A DNA stretch of 64,000 nucleotides, taken from NCBI RefSeq assembly GCF_900109725.1, contig NZ_FOBC01000006.1, forward strand, positions 148,924-212,923, written 5' to 3'. Every line of letters begins with the position of its first letter. The stretch's first letter is position 1. Shown here piece after piece: positions 1 to 8,373 of the stretch. Below the pieces are notes generated by a model that saw nothing but the letters and a program-made list of their open reading frames with translations, was not told where the DNA came from and did not search any database. The stretch is from Halomonas daqiaonensis. Its GTDB lineage: Bacteria > Pseudomonadota > Gammaproteobacteria > Pseudomonadales > Halomonadaceae. The position numbers and the translations under genes are program-made.

Positions 1-29
1 TCAACGCACCTACAGGGAAGCCCTTCGCC

Positions 30-746
30 ATGTCCATCTCCTCTCGAACGGATGCCTCGCCGATTCTACACGCTGACCACCTCGCCAAGGACGTCGAGAG
101 TGGTGAACGACGGCTGACCATTCTGAGTGACCTGTCGCTGTCGGTGTTCCCCGCGGAGAGTGTGGCGATTCTTGGTCAGAGCGGCGCCGGCAAGTCGACC
201 CTGCTGGGCCTGCTGGCAGGTCTTGACACGCCCAGTGGCGGTGAGCTGTCGCTGTTCGGCCAGTCGCTGCTCGCGCTCGACGAGGATGGCCGGGCCTCCC
301 TGCGGGCGGGACGAGTGGGCTTCGTGTTCCAGAACTTCCAGCTGCTGCCCACCCTGACGGCCCTGGAGAACGTGCTGCTGCCGTTGGAGCTGTCGCCGAG
401 CCCCGGGGCCGAAGCCCAGGCGCGCGACTGGTTGACCCGCGTCGGCCTCGGTGAGCGCCTGAACCACCTGCCCAAGCAGCTTTCCGGTGGCGAGCAGCAG
501 CGTGTGGCTCTGGCCCGGGCCTTCGTCACCGGGGCCGAGCTGGTATTTGCCGACGAGCCCACCGGCAACCTGGACCCGGTTACCGGCGAGCGTATCATCG
601 AGGCGCTGTTCTCGCTCAACCGCGAGGCCGGTACGATCCTGGTGTTGGTGACTCATGACCATGCCCTGGCGCGGCGTTGTGATCGCTGCCTGCGCCTGGA
701 GGGCGGCCGGCTGGTCGAGATGGCGCACGACGAGGTGATGGCATGA
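30..746 (+). CDS. ybbA: YbbA-like ABC transporter ATP-binding protein
   Basis: ATPase of a MacB/LolD-type ABC system, expected to power the FtsX-fold permease encoded next. The 238-residue protein shows a Walker A (GQSGAGKST, residues 49-57), the signature LSGGEQQ (151-157) and a Walker B with catalytic Glu followed by the family hallmark (LVFADEPTGNLD, from 171). It resembles E. coli YbbA over its full length, including the CDRCLRL segment near the C-terminus. Its stop overlaps the start of the permease gene by 4 bases, so the two are translationally coupled. In many gammaproteobacteria this pair lies divergent to tesA, which would be outside the window. The substrate is unknown. Confidence 0.93.
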   Translation: MSISSRTDASPILHADHLAKDVESGERRLTILSDLSLSVFPAESVAILGQSGAGKSTLLGLLAGLDTPSGGELSLFGQSLLALDEDGRASLRAGRVGFVFQNFQLLPTLTALENVLLPLELSPSPGAEAQARDWLTRVGLGERLNHLPKQLSGGEQQRVALARAFVTGAELVFADEPTGNLDPVTGERIIEALFSLNREAGTILVLVTHDHALARRCDRCLRLEGGRLVEMAHDEVMA

Positions 747-3343
747 GCCGCACCGGCTGGCCGGCCCTGCTGCGCCTCTCGGGCCGAAGCCTGATCCGTG
801 ACCTGCGTTCCGCCGACGTGCGTGCCCTGGCGCTAGCGTTGGCGCTGGCCGTGGCCGCCTCGACGATGATCGGCTTCTTTCTCGATCGTCTCGACCGCGG
901 CCTGACCCGCCAGGCCGGCCAGCTCTCGGGCGGCGACGTGGTTCTGGAGCAGGGCCGGCCCTTCGACGAGGAGGTCCGCCAGGCCCTCGAGGATGCCGGT
1001 TTGACGCTCTCTGACCAGGTCGACATGGTCTCGATGATCAGCCGTGGTGACCGCTTCCAGCCGGCCAGCCTCAAGGTGGTCGATGATGTCTATCCGCACT
1101 ACGGCACGGCCCGCGTGGACCGCGGCGACGGCATCGAGTCGCTGGCCCATGGCCCGTCGCCGGGCGAGGTCTGGGTGGCGCCGCGTCTCGCCCTGCTGAT
1201 GGAACTCGAGGTGGGAGACCGGATTCGCCTCGGCCAGACTGAGCTCGAGGTCAGCGGCGTGATCGAGCGCGAGCCTGACCAGTCGGCCGGCTTCGGCAGC
1301 TTCAATCCGCGGCTGATGATGCATCACGATGATCTGGACGCCACCGGGCTTGTCCAGGAGGGCTCGCGGGTGGAGTTCGAGCTGTTGGCCGCCGGCAGCG
1401 CCGAGGCGGTGGCCCGTGTTGAGCCGCTGCTGGAGGGGCTGCGCCGTGAGGGGGTGGAGGTGCGCGACGTGCGAAGCGACCGTCCCCAGCTGGGTAGTGC
1501 CCTGTCGCGGGCCGAGCAGTATCTCGGCCTGGCGGGGCTTGCCGCAGTGCTGCTGGCCGGTGTGGCTGTGGCCATGTCCACCCGGCGCTACGTCGACCGC
1601 CACCTGGATACTGCCGCGCTGCTGCGCTGCTTCGGTGCCACCCAAGGCGAACTGCTGCGCCTTTTCGTGCTGCAGCTGCTGTGGCTGGCACTGGCGGCCT
1701 CGGCGCTGGGAGCCCTGCTGGGCCTGGCCGGTCAGGCCCTGCTGGTGAGGATGCTGTCGGTCTTCCTGCCGTTCAGCCTGCCGGCGCCCGGCCTGCTGCC
1801 GCTGTGGCTCGGGGTGTTTACCGCCCTGGCGGTGCTGGCCGGTTTCGCCGGACCGACCCTGCTGCGCCTCAAGCGGGTCAGCGCCCTCAAGGTGCTGCGC
1901 CGTGAGCTGGATCCCTTACCACCCTCGGCCTGGCTGGTGGTAGGTGTGGCGTCGTTGGTCTTTGGCGGGTTGCTGTGGCTCTATTCCGGCGACCCCTGGC
2001 TCGCCGTCGGCCTGCTGCTGGGCGGGCTGGTAATGCTGGTGGTGCTATGGGGGCTCGGCGGCGGGCTGCTCGGCCTGGTGTTACGGGCCACCTCACGCCT
2101 GCCGCGCGGCCACGGGGCGTCGGATGGCCTGGTCACGGCCGTGCGGCTGGGCGGCCAGCAGCTGGCGCGGCGCCGCCAGGCGAGCCTCGGCCAGTTGCTG
2201 GCCTTCTCGGTGACCTTCTTCGCCGTGGCCATGATCGCCCTGGTACGCGGTGATCTGCTCACCACCTGGCAGGCCCAGTTGCCGGAGGACACTCCCAACC
2301 ACTTCGCCATCAATATCCAGCCCCAGGAGCGGGACGCCTTCGCCTCGGCCCTGGAAGAAGCCACGGATGCCCGCAGCGCCCTCTATCCCATGGTCCGCGG
2401 GCGCCTCACCGCCATCAACGACCAGCCCCCGCGCGATGTCGTGCCGGCGGAGTCGCGAGGCGACAACGCCCTGCGTCGCGAGCTCAATCTGACCTGGCGC
2501 GAGACCCTGCCCAAGGGCAACCGGGTGGTGGCAGGGGAGTGGTTCGCCGAGGGCCAGTCGGCCGCGACGGAAAGCTGGCTGGACGAAGTGGACGCCGAGC
2601 CGAGCTCCACGGCCCGTGACGCGGCGGTACCGATCTCTGTGGAGGACGGTCTGGCCGAGCGCCTCGGTCTCGCCCTCGGTGATCGCCTGACCTTCACCAT
2701 CGGTAGCGACGAGGTCACCGGTGAGGTGACTAGCCTGCGCAGCCTCGACTGGGAGAGCTTTCGGCCCAACTTCTTCGTGATCTTCCCGCCCGGGACCCTG
2801 GAGCGTTTCGGCCATAGCTACATCACCGCCTTCCATCTCGGCGACGACGACCGCGACCTGCTGCGTCGTCTGGTACAGGAATTTCCCGGCGTCACCCTGC
2901 TCGACGTGGAGGCCATCCTCGGCCAGGTGCGCGAGGTACTGACCCAAGTCACCCGCGCGGTGGAGCTGGTGCTGGGCTTCGTGTTGCTGGCCGGTATCAG
3001 CGTACTCTATGCGGCGCTGACCGCCAGCCTGCCGGTGCGAGCCCACGAGAGCGGCCTGTTGCGGGTGTTCGGGGCCGGCAACCGCCTGCTGTCGCGGATG
3101 CAGGCGGCGGAGTTCGCCGTATTGGGGCTGGCCAGTGGGCTGATGGGCGCGCTGCTGGCCGAGCTGGCGACCGCCGGAATCTACCTGGCCTGGTTCGACC
3201 TGGCCCCCAGGGTCCACTGGCAGCTGTGGCTGATCCTGCCGCTGGCCGGCGCGCTGCTGATCGGCCTCATCGGCCATCTGCTCTCTCGGGGCCTGCGCCG
3301 CCAGGCTCCGGCGGCCAGCCTCGGCCTGCTGGGCGAGGCCTGA
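743..3343 (+). CDS. ybbP: YbbP-like FtsX-family ABC permease
   Basis: Large permease (866 aa) partnered with YbbA. An N-terminal membrane helix (about residues 28-47) precedes a long periplasmic MacB-type domain. Then come hydrophobic blocks at roughly 255-380 and 400-450, a second extracytoplasmic domain, and a C-terminal FtsX-type set of three helices (about 735-855). The architecture of two FtsX modules in one chain matches the YbbP/DUF214 family. The start ATG lies inside the ybbA stop region. The role in other bacteria is poorly defined (export or envelope maintenance), so only the family is assigned. Confidence 0.9.
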   Translation: MSRTGWPALLRLSGRSLIRDLRSADVRALALALALAVAASTMIGFFLDRLDRGLTRQAGQLSGGDVVLEQGRPFDEEVRQALEDAGLTLSDQVDMVSMISRGDRFQPASLKVVDDVYPHYGTARVDRGDGIESLAHGPSPGEVWVAPRLALLMELEVGDRIRLGQTELEVSGVIEREPDQSAGFGSFNPRLMMHHDDLDATGLVQEGSRVEFELLAAGSAEAVARVEPLLEGLRREGVEVRDVRSDRPQLGSALSRAEQYLGLAGLAAVLLAGVAVAMSTRRYVDRHLDTAALLRCFGATQGELLRLFVLQLLWLALAASALGALLGLAGQALLVRMLSVFLPFSLPAPGLLPLWLGVFTALAVLAGFAGPTLLRLKRVSALKVLRRELDPLPPSAWLVVGVASLVFGGLLWLYSGDPWLAVGLLLGGLVMLVVLWGLGGGLLGLVLRATSRLPRGHGASDGLVTAVRLGGQQLARRRQASLGQLLAFSVTFFAVAMIALVRGDLLTTWQAQLPEDTPNHFAINIQPQERDAFASALEEATDARSALYPMVRGRLTAINDQPPRDVVPAESRGDNALRRELNLTWRETLPKGNRVVAGEWFAEGQSAATESWLDEVDAEPSSTARDAAVPISVEDGLAERLGLALGDRLTFTIGSDEVTGEVTSLRSLDWESFRPNFFVIFPPGTLERFGHSYITAFHLGDDDRDLLRRLVQEFPGVTLLDVEAILGQVREVLTQVTRAVELVLGFVLLAGISVLYAALTASLPVRAHESGLLRVFGAGNRLLSRMQAAEFAVLGLASGLMGALLAELATAGIYLAWFDLAPRVHWQLWLILPLAGALLIGLIGHLLSRGLRRQAPAASLGLLGEA

Positions 3344-3345
3344 CA

Positions 3346-3375
3346 CTGACCAGTTTCTCCGTCTTCCGCTACACT
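3346..3375 (+). promoter_or_regulatory. Candidate sigma70 promoter for the 3416 gene
   Basis: CTGACC (3346-3351) and TACACT (3370-3375) are separated by 18 bases and lie 41 bases upstream of the next start codon, just after the ybbP stop. Both hexamers match the consensus at four or more positions. Read by eye only. Confidence 0.35.
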
Positions 3376-3415
3376 GGCATCTGATATCGAACAATCACTC
3401 GAGAGGTGAAACACG

Positions 3416-4834
3416 ATGATGTCGTCCGCAAGCCGCTTGACTCTCAATGCCGTCACCTTGGCGCTGCTGATCGTTCCCAGCTTGGGCCTGGCCGATGCCG
3501 ACCGCCTCGAGGCCGACCTGCGTGCCCTGTTCGGGGCTGACGGGGCCTTCGAAGTGGGCAATATCGCCGAGGGGACGATCCGCGATCGCACTATCGCCGA
3601 GGCGATCCGCTTCCAGGCTGATGAGGGTGAGCGCCTGCTGATCGACCGCTATGTCGTCAACGGCGACTATGACCAGCCCGACGAGGTCACCATCGAGGGC
3701 GTCCGTCTCGAGGACAGCCTCACCGAGGTGCTGCTGATGAGCGTCGAGCGCATCGTTCTGGACGAGCCATCCCAGGCGGTGTTCCCGCTGGGTGGCAGCG
3801 AGCCGGGAGAGATCGAAGTGGGCAGACTGACCATCGATGACATCGTCATCGATTTGGGCTCCGAGTTTGCCGCGGAGCTCTTCGATGACCCCTCCCTGGA
3901 AGAGGGCGAGGGCAGCCTGGCAATCGAGCTGGTGCGTGGCGAATCGCTCTCCCATCAAGCCATCGGCATGGTGGAAGTCATCGGCGTTAAGGGCGTTAGC
4001 CAGGATCTCGGCGAACTGGGTTCTGGCTCCTTCAGCCTCTCCTCCCTCCACCTCGAGGGCCTCAGTGGTCTGGATGAGGAGATGGGGGAAGGTGAGAACG
4101 AGCAGCAGCTCGATCGTTTCGAGCTGAACGACCTGGTCGTCGACGCCGAGCGGTTTGTCGGCAGTCTGGCGCACTTGAGCCTCGATGGCGACTTCAGCGA
4201 CGGCCAGGGCGGGTTGGAGATCGATGCTTTTCAGGCTGATCTGGCACGCATGATCGAACTGGCACCAGAGGAGGAGAGGGCCCAGTTGCGCATGGCCAGC
4301 AATGTGCTGACCGACGGCAGCGGCGAATTGCGTATCGATGCCGCCCTGCTCGGAAACTGGGAACAGGGCGAGATGCAAAGCCTCATCACCAGCGATAGCC
4401 ATGTCACGATCCATGATGCCCTGAGGCTGCTGGTCGACGTCGAGCTGCCGGTGGTGCTGTCCGAAGGGGTCACCCCGGCGGCCGTATTTGCCGATGCCGG
4501 GGTGCTGGAGTCGGCCAAACTGCTGGGTGGGAACCTTCGACTGATCCTCAACGAGCAGGGGCTGTTGGGTCGCCTGACCACTCTGGGTGCGGCCATGGAG
4601 GGGATAACCGAAAGCCAGTACATCGAGCAGGCGCGCACCCAGGCCGAGGGCTTCGGCATGATGTTCGGCCCTGAAGTGCAGCAGTTCCTGCTGGGGCTGG
4701 TGTCCCTGGCCGAAGGCGCCGCCGATGAGCTCGAGGTTGCCGTCACCCTTCCGGCGGAGAGCAACCTGGAAACCTACACCGGCGATCCCATGGGGTTGCC
4801 CGAGCGTCTCGAGATGCGCGTGGAAACGCGCTGA
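3416..4834 (+). CDS. Exported hypothetical protein (DUF945-like fold possible)
   Basis: A 472-residue acidic protein with an N-terminal signal peptide (hydrophobic stretch about residues 8-25, cleavage probably after GLADA). No catalytic motif is recognised. The body is a run of alternating beta-like segments with repeated short phrases of the kind GxLxIDxxxL, reminiscent of DUF945/YdgA-type envelope proteins, but I cannot confirm membership. A purine-rich ribosome-binding site (GAGAGG) lies about 10 bases before the ATG. It stands alone between ybbP and glyA with its own candidate promoter. Probable location: periplasm. Confidence 0.75.
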   Translation: MMSSASRLTLNAVTLALLIVPSLGLADADRLEADLRALFGADGAFEVGNIAEGTIRDRTIAEAIRFQADEGERLLIDRYVVNGDYDQPDEVTIEGVRLEDSLTEVLLMSVERIVLDEPSQAVFPLGGSEPGEIEVGRLTIDDIVIDLGSEFAAELFDDPSLEEGEGSLAIELVRGESLSHQAIGMVEVIGVKGVSQDLGELGSGSFSLSSLHLEGLSGLDEEMGEGENEQQLDRFELNDLVVDAERFVGSLAHLSLDGDFSDGQGGLEIDAFQADLARMIELAPEEERAQLRMASNVLTDGSGELRIDAALLGNWEQGEMQSLITSDSHVTIHDALRLLVDVELPVVLSEGVTPAAVFADAGVLESAKLLGGNLRLILNEQGLLGRLTTLGAAMEGITESQYIEQARTQAEGFGMMFGPEVQQFLLGLVSLAEGAADELEVAVTLPAESNLETYTGDPMGLPERLEMRVETR

Positions 4835-5002
4835 GCGAAGCGGTCCGAGCAAGGCTTCCCAGGATAGTGATAGGCCCGATAATCGGGTGGGGGCAAGATG
4901 AAATGCCCGCCGCTCGGGATGATTGCCTTTCATGTGAAAGCCGTCGGGGGCTGGGGTATCATGCTGACCTCAGATTATCCCGTGATACGAGGTTCCCCGC
5001 CG

Positions 5003-6268
5003 ATGTTCAGCCATGACATGACGATTGCCGGTTTCGATGACGCCCTGTTCGACGCGATGCAGAAGGAAGTGGCGCGTCAGGAAGCGCACATCGAGCTGAT
5101 CGCCTCCGAGAACTATGCCAGCCCCCGAGTCCTCGAGGCGCAGGGCAGCCAACTGACCAACAAGTATGCGGAAGGCTACCCCGGCAAACGCTACTACGGC
5201 GGCTGCGAGTACGTGGACATTGTCGAGCAACTCGCCATCGACTATGCCAAGGAGCTGTTCGGCGCGACCTATGCCAACGTTCAGCCCCACTCCGGCTCCC
5301 AGGCCAACGGTGCTGCGTTCCAGGCGTTGGTCAAGCCGGGCGACACCATCCTCGGCATGAGCCTCGACGCCGGCGGCCACCTGACACATGGCGCCAAGCC
5401 CAATTTCTCAGGCAAGCACTACAATGCCGTGCAGTACGGTATCGACGAGGCCGGCCGCATCGATTACGACGAAGTGGCGAAACTGGCCCGCGAGCACAAG
5501 CCCAGGATGATCATCGCCGGTTTCTCCGCCTACTCCCAGATCATCGACTGGGCGAAGTTCCGCGAGATTGCCGACGAGGTTGGCGCCTACCTGCTGGTGG
5601 ATATGGCCCACGTGGCTGGCCTGGTGGCTGCCGGGGTCTATCCGACACCTCTGCCCCACGCCCATGTGGTCACCACCACCACCCACAAGACCCTGCGCGG
5701 CCCGCGTGGCGGCCTGATCCTTTCCAGCGAAGGTGACGAGCAAATCGAGAAGAAGCTGCAGTCCGCGGTCTTTCCGGGCGGGCAGGGTGGCCCGCTGGAG
5801 CACGTCATCGCCGCCAAGGCGATCTGCTTCAAGGAGGCCATGGAACCCGAGTTCAAGACCTACCAGCAGCAGGTGGTCAAGAATGCCCAGGCCATGGCCG
5901 GGGTGTTCATCGAGCGTGGCTTCGAGGTGGTCTCAGGCGGCACCGAGGACCATCTCTTCCTGCTCTCGCTGATCAAGCAGGGCCTGACCGGCAAGGACGC
6001 CGACGCCGCCCTGGGACGCGCCCATATCACCGTCAACAAGAACGCCGTGCCCGGTGATCCGCAGAGCCCCTTTGTTACCTCTGGCCTGCGCATCGGTACA
6101 CCGGCGGTGACCACCCGCGGCTTCGGCGAGACCGAATGTCGGGACCTCGCCGGCTGGATCTGCGACATCCTCGACGTCATGGCCGCAGGCGATGACCCCG
6201 CGACCATCGAGATCGAGGTCAAGTCGAAGGTCGAGGCCGTCTGTGTCCGCCTGCCGGTCTATCGCTGA
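5003..6268 (+). CDS. glyA: Serine hydroxymethyltransferase
   Basis: PLP enzyme interconverting serine and glycine with tetrahydrofolate, the main source of one-carbon units. The 421-residue protein aligns by eye along its whole length with E. coli GlyA: the [10 protein letters not shown] and [14 protein letters not shown] substrate regions, and the PLP lysine in [14 protein letters not shown] (Lys229, same number as E. coli). The frame is open further upstream to 4898, but the ATG at 5003 gives a protein starting [15 protein letters not shown], collinear with E. coli MLKREMNIADYDAEL, so 5003 is preferred (5018 is a second possibility). A 12-bp hairpin follows the stop. Confidence 0.96.
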   Translation: MFSHDMTIAGFDDALFDAMQKEVARQEAHIELIASENYASPRVLEAQGSQLTNKYAEGYPGKRYYGGCEYVDIVEQLAIDYAKELFGATYANVQPHSGSQANGAAFQALVKPGDTILGMSLDAGGHLTHGAKPNFSGKHYNAVQYGIDEAGRIDYDEVAKLAREHKPRMIIAGFSAYSQIIDWAKFREIADEVGAYLLVDMAHVAGLVAAGVYPTPLPHAHVVTTTTHKTLRGPRGGLILSSEGDEQIEKKLQSAVFPGGQGGPLEHVIAAKAICFKEAMEPEFKTYQQQVVKNAQAMAGVFIERGFEVVSGGTEDHLFLLSLIKQGLTGKDADAALGRAHITVNKNAVPGDPQSPFVTSGLRIGTPAVTTRGFGETECRDLAGWICDILDVMAAGDDPATIEIEVKSKVEAVCVRLPVYR

Positions 6269-6298
6269 TCACTCGGCGTGTCTCGCCAACCTTGACAT

Positions 6299-6337
6299 AC
6301 AGCACCCCGCGCCTTTTTTCACGGAGCGGGGTGCTGT
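6299..6337 (+). terminator. Terminator-like hairpin after glyA
   Basis: A perfect 12-bp inverted repeat (6299-6310 with 6326-6337, ACAGCACCCCGC and its complement) encloses a 15-base loop containing six T. It sits 30 bases after the glyA stop. There is only a weak T-run downstream, so termination efficiency is uncertain. Confidence 0.6.
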
Positions 6338-6540
6338 CGTTGTGAGATTCTTCCTCAACTTTCATGACAGATCGCCATGCAAGGATATGTGCCCTTGACC
6401 CGATCCATCTATTTCTTTGCAGGATTGCTTCGATAAATTTGACCTGCATCAAGCCGCGTCCAAATGCCTCATGTGAAAGATGCGCCTGTGCCCTAAGCTT
6501 CGAGAACGTGAAATATGTTATTTGCTTAGAGGTTCTTATT

Positions 6541-6892
6541 ATGAAGTTGAGGCATCTTCTGCTGACGAGTTCGCTGCTGGCGGCAACCCATGCAGCAGCA
6601 GGGTACCGACCTGCACATTCTGCTCTGTGACGCTGCCGGTGACCTGGCCGTTGACGGTTACGCGAGTGCAGAGGCGATCAACACGCCACCCAGTAACCCG
6701 GCGGGCCAGGTCAAGCCGGAAGGTGTCCTAAGCATGCTGATGAGCAACGGGACCAGCGTGGATGTCTGCGCGATCTACTTGCCCAGCAGCGACCTGGGTG
6801 AGGACAACCTGCGCGAGGAGGTTGGTGTGGCTGCGCCGGGCCCGATGGCCGAGATGATGCGCGATCCGTCCATTCCCGTTTACAACTTCTGA
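6541..6892 (+). pseudogene. Small exported protein gene with apparent frameshift
   Basis: Two halves of one gene in different frames. The first (from ATG 6541, with AGAGG at 6528-6532 eight bases upstream) encodes a clear signal peptide, MKLRHLLLTSSLLAATHAAA, then hits a stop at 6628-6630. The second frame (open from about 6590 to the TGA at 6890-6892) encodes a conserved-looking domain containing DLHILLCDAAGDLAVDGY and ending DPSIPVYNF, but has no Shine-Dalgarno of its own. A single extra base (or loss of two) near the CAGCAGCAGCAGGG run at about 6590-6606 would join them into one periplasmic protein of about 115 residues. This may be a real mutation, a sequencing error or, less likely, programmed slippage. 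It precedes sulfur genes; function unknown. Confidence 0.6.
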
Positions 6893-6920
6893 GTGTCCCA
6901 GCGAACAGAAGGAGTCTTTC

Positions 6921-7112
6921 ATGAAGAGCAATGTGGGCGGCATCGACAAGATAGCCCGTATCGTGGTCGGCGCCGTGCTGATCCTGCTGGCCCTGACCGG
7001 CACGATCGGCGTTTGGGGCTGGATCGGCATATTGCCGTTGGCCACCGGCCTGTTCAACTTCTGTCCGGCCTGGAAGCTGCTGGACGTCAATACCCGCAAG
7101 TCAACCAGGTAG
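6921..7112 (+). CDS. DUF2892 (YgaP-like) small membrane protein
   Basis: A 63-residue protein with the typical DUF2892 layout: N-terminal NVGGIDKIARIVVG, two hydrophobic segments (about 12-27 and 30-48), and the FNFCPAWKLLDVNT ending. The family forms the membrane part of the rhodanese YgaP in E. coli or stands alone near sulfur and persulfide genes. An AAGGAG ribosome-binding site is seen seven bases before the ATG. It lies just after the frameshifted exported gene and before the first persulfide dioxygenase-like gene, in keeping with a role in sulfane-sulfur handling at the inner membrane (inference). Confidence 0.88.
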   Translation: MKSNVGGIDKIARIVVGAVLILLALTGTIGVWGWIGILPLATGLFNFCPAWKLLDVNTRKSTR

Positions 7113-7144
7113 CCGGGCCGACCCCGGCCGGTAACCTTCGGTGC

Positions 7145-7174
7145 GGCGCCCGCGACTCCCGAGTCGCGGGCGCC
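7145..7174 (+). terminator. Strong hairpin after the DUF2892 gene
   Basis: A 14-bp perfect GC-rich inverted repeat (7145-7158 with 7161-7174) separated by only two bases. It lies 32 bases after the DUF2892 stop. A weak TTGCGTTG follows. It probably terminates the upstream unit and isolates the next gene's promoter. Confidence 0.6.
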
Positions 7175-7275
7175 TTGCGTTGATGCCTTGCAAGACCGGA
7201 TTCCGCGCTGTGCGTCGGCTATCGTCTCGATTCATGGCCTCCATCGCTGTATAGAGCAAAAAAACTCTAAGGTTA

Positions 7276-7290
7276 TTACATATTATGTAA
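7276..7290. promoter_or_regulatory. AT-rich palindrome upstream of first metallo-hydrolase (candidate operator)
   Basis: TTACATATTATGTAA is a perfect 15-bp palindrome (7-bp arms, one central base) in a locally AT-rich patch of an otherwise GC-rich genome, 42 bases before the ATG at 7333. It includes a TATTAT that could serve as a -10. ArsR-type persulfide sensors (BigR/SqrR/YgaV) use AT-rich inverted repeats upstream of genes of this kind, but no such regulator lies in the window, so the assignment is inference. Confidence 0.45.
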
Positions 7291-7332
7291 TTGACGCCTG
7301 ACCAAATCCTGGCGCCAACAGGAGATGACACC

Positions 7333-8241
7333 ATGAAGACCTTCGCGTTCTCGCAGAATACCGGGGCCGGCACGCCCGATGTGGCAGGCTTCTTCGATCC
7401 ACGCACCTTTTCCATCCAGTACGTGGTCAGCGATCCGGCGAGCCGCAAGTGCGTAATCATCGACCCGGTCCACGACTTCGAGGAGACCTCCGGCGCCACG
7501 GCCACCCACCACGCCGATGAGCTGCTTGCCTATGTGCAGGCGCAAGGGCTCGAGGTGGAGTGGATCCTCGATACCCACCCCCATGCCGATCACTTCTCCG
7601 CGGCGCAGTACCTGAAAGCCAAGACAGGTGCGCCCACCGCCATCGGCGAGAAGGTCGTGGCGGTCCAGAAGCTGTGGAAGGAGCTCTACCACTGGCCCGG
7701 CTTTCCCGCGGATGGTTCCCAGTGGGAACGCCTCTTCGCCGAGGGGGAGACGTTCCGCATTGGCGAACTCGAGGCGCGGGTGATGTTCTCGCCGGGCCAT
7801 ACCCTGGCCTCGATCACCTACGTGATCGGCGACGCCGCCTTCGTCCATGACACCCTTTTCCAGCCGGATTTCGGTACCGCTCGGGCCGACTTTCCCGGTG
7901 GCGACGCCCACCAGCTGTGGCGCTCCATTCAGGCCATCCTGGCGCTGCCCGACGAGACCCGGCTGTTCACCGGCCATGACTACATGCCCGATGGCCGGGA
8001 GCCGGTGTGGGAAAGCACGGTGCGCGAGCAACGCGAGACTAACAAGCACCTGGTCGATGTTTTCGAGGACGACTTCGTGACGATGCGCCACGAGCGTGAC
8101 AGCGAGTTGCCGATGCCCAAGCTGATCCTGCACTCCCTGCAGGTGAACATTCGGGGCGGCCGCCTCCCGGAGTCCGAGACCAACGGCAAGCGCTACCTGA
8201 AGATTCCGCTGGATGCCCTGGAGGGGGGTGCCTGGGAGTAG
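7333..8241 (+). CDS. MBL-fold hydrolase, persulfide dioxygenase-like (copy 1)
   Basis: Metallo-beta-lactamase-fold protein (302 aa) of the ETHE1/Blh group, non-haem iron enzymes that oxidise glutathione persulfide to sulfite. The metal motif THPHADH lies at residues 81-87, followed by the distal histidine in SPGHTLAS and the late GHDY motif. It is longer than human ETHE1 and shares the extended C-terminus (MPKLILHSLQVNIRGG) with the neighbouring paralogue. A TTG at 7291 would extend it, but the ATG at 7333 has an AGGAGA seven bases upstream and matches the paralogue's start. Preceded by an AT-rich palindrome. The exact substrate is not proven from sequence. Confidence 0.88.
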   Translation: MKTFAFSQNTGAGTPDVAGFFDPRTFSIQYVVSDPASRKCVIIDPVHDFEETSGATATHHADELLAYVQAQGLEVEWILDTHPHADHFSAAQYLKAKTGAPTAIGEKVVAVQKLWKELYHWPGFPADGSQWERLFAEGETFRIGELEARVMFSPGHTLASITYVIGDAAFVHDTLFQPDFGTARADFPGGDAHQLWRSIQAILALPDETRLFTGHDYMPDGREPVWESTVREQRETNKHLVDVFEDDFVTMRHERDSELPMPKLILHSLQVNIRGGRLPESETNGKRYLKIPLDALEGGAWE

Positions 8242-8284
8242 CTGGCCTCGTTGATGTCGGGAAGCGATATGCTTCGCAAGCCTC

Positions 8285-8303
8285 ATAGAATTAAATATTC
8301 TAT
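8285..8303. promoter_or_regulatory. AT-rich palindrome upstream of second metallo-hydrolase (candidate operator)
   Basis: ATAGAAT-TAAAT-ATTCTAT: perfect 7-bp arms around a 5-base centre. A -10-like TATACT lies at 8324-8329, so the palindrome covers the expected -35 zone, a position suited to repression. Its sequence differs from the palindrome at 7276, although both precede homologous genes. A sulfide- or persulfide-responsive ArsR-family repressor is the natural candidate (inference). Confidence 0.5.
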
Positions 8304-8373
8304 TCTTAGAACTTGCTTGGCCTTATACTGACGCCATCTCTCGGCCAGCGACATTCAATGGAGGTTGTTTCCC

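Noticed and set aside
3395..4933. Open frame of 512 codons on the minus strand opposite the 3416 gene
   Set aside because: Antisense shadow without signal peptide or motifs; the plus strand has a signal peptide and ribosome-binding site.
6292..6319. Promoter with TTGACA at 6292-6297
   Set aside because: A perfect -35 but no -10 at 16-18 bases; the region is occupied by the terminator-like stem.
6364..6630. 88-codon reading frame starting at 6364
   Set aside because: The upstream part has no ribosome-binding site and no typical composition; only the portion from 6541 has a start signal and a signal peptide.
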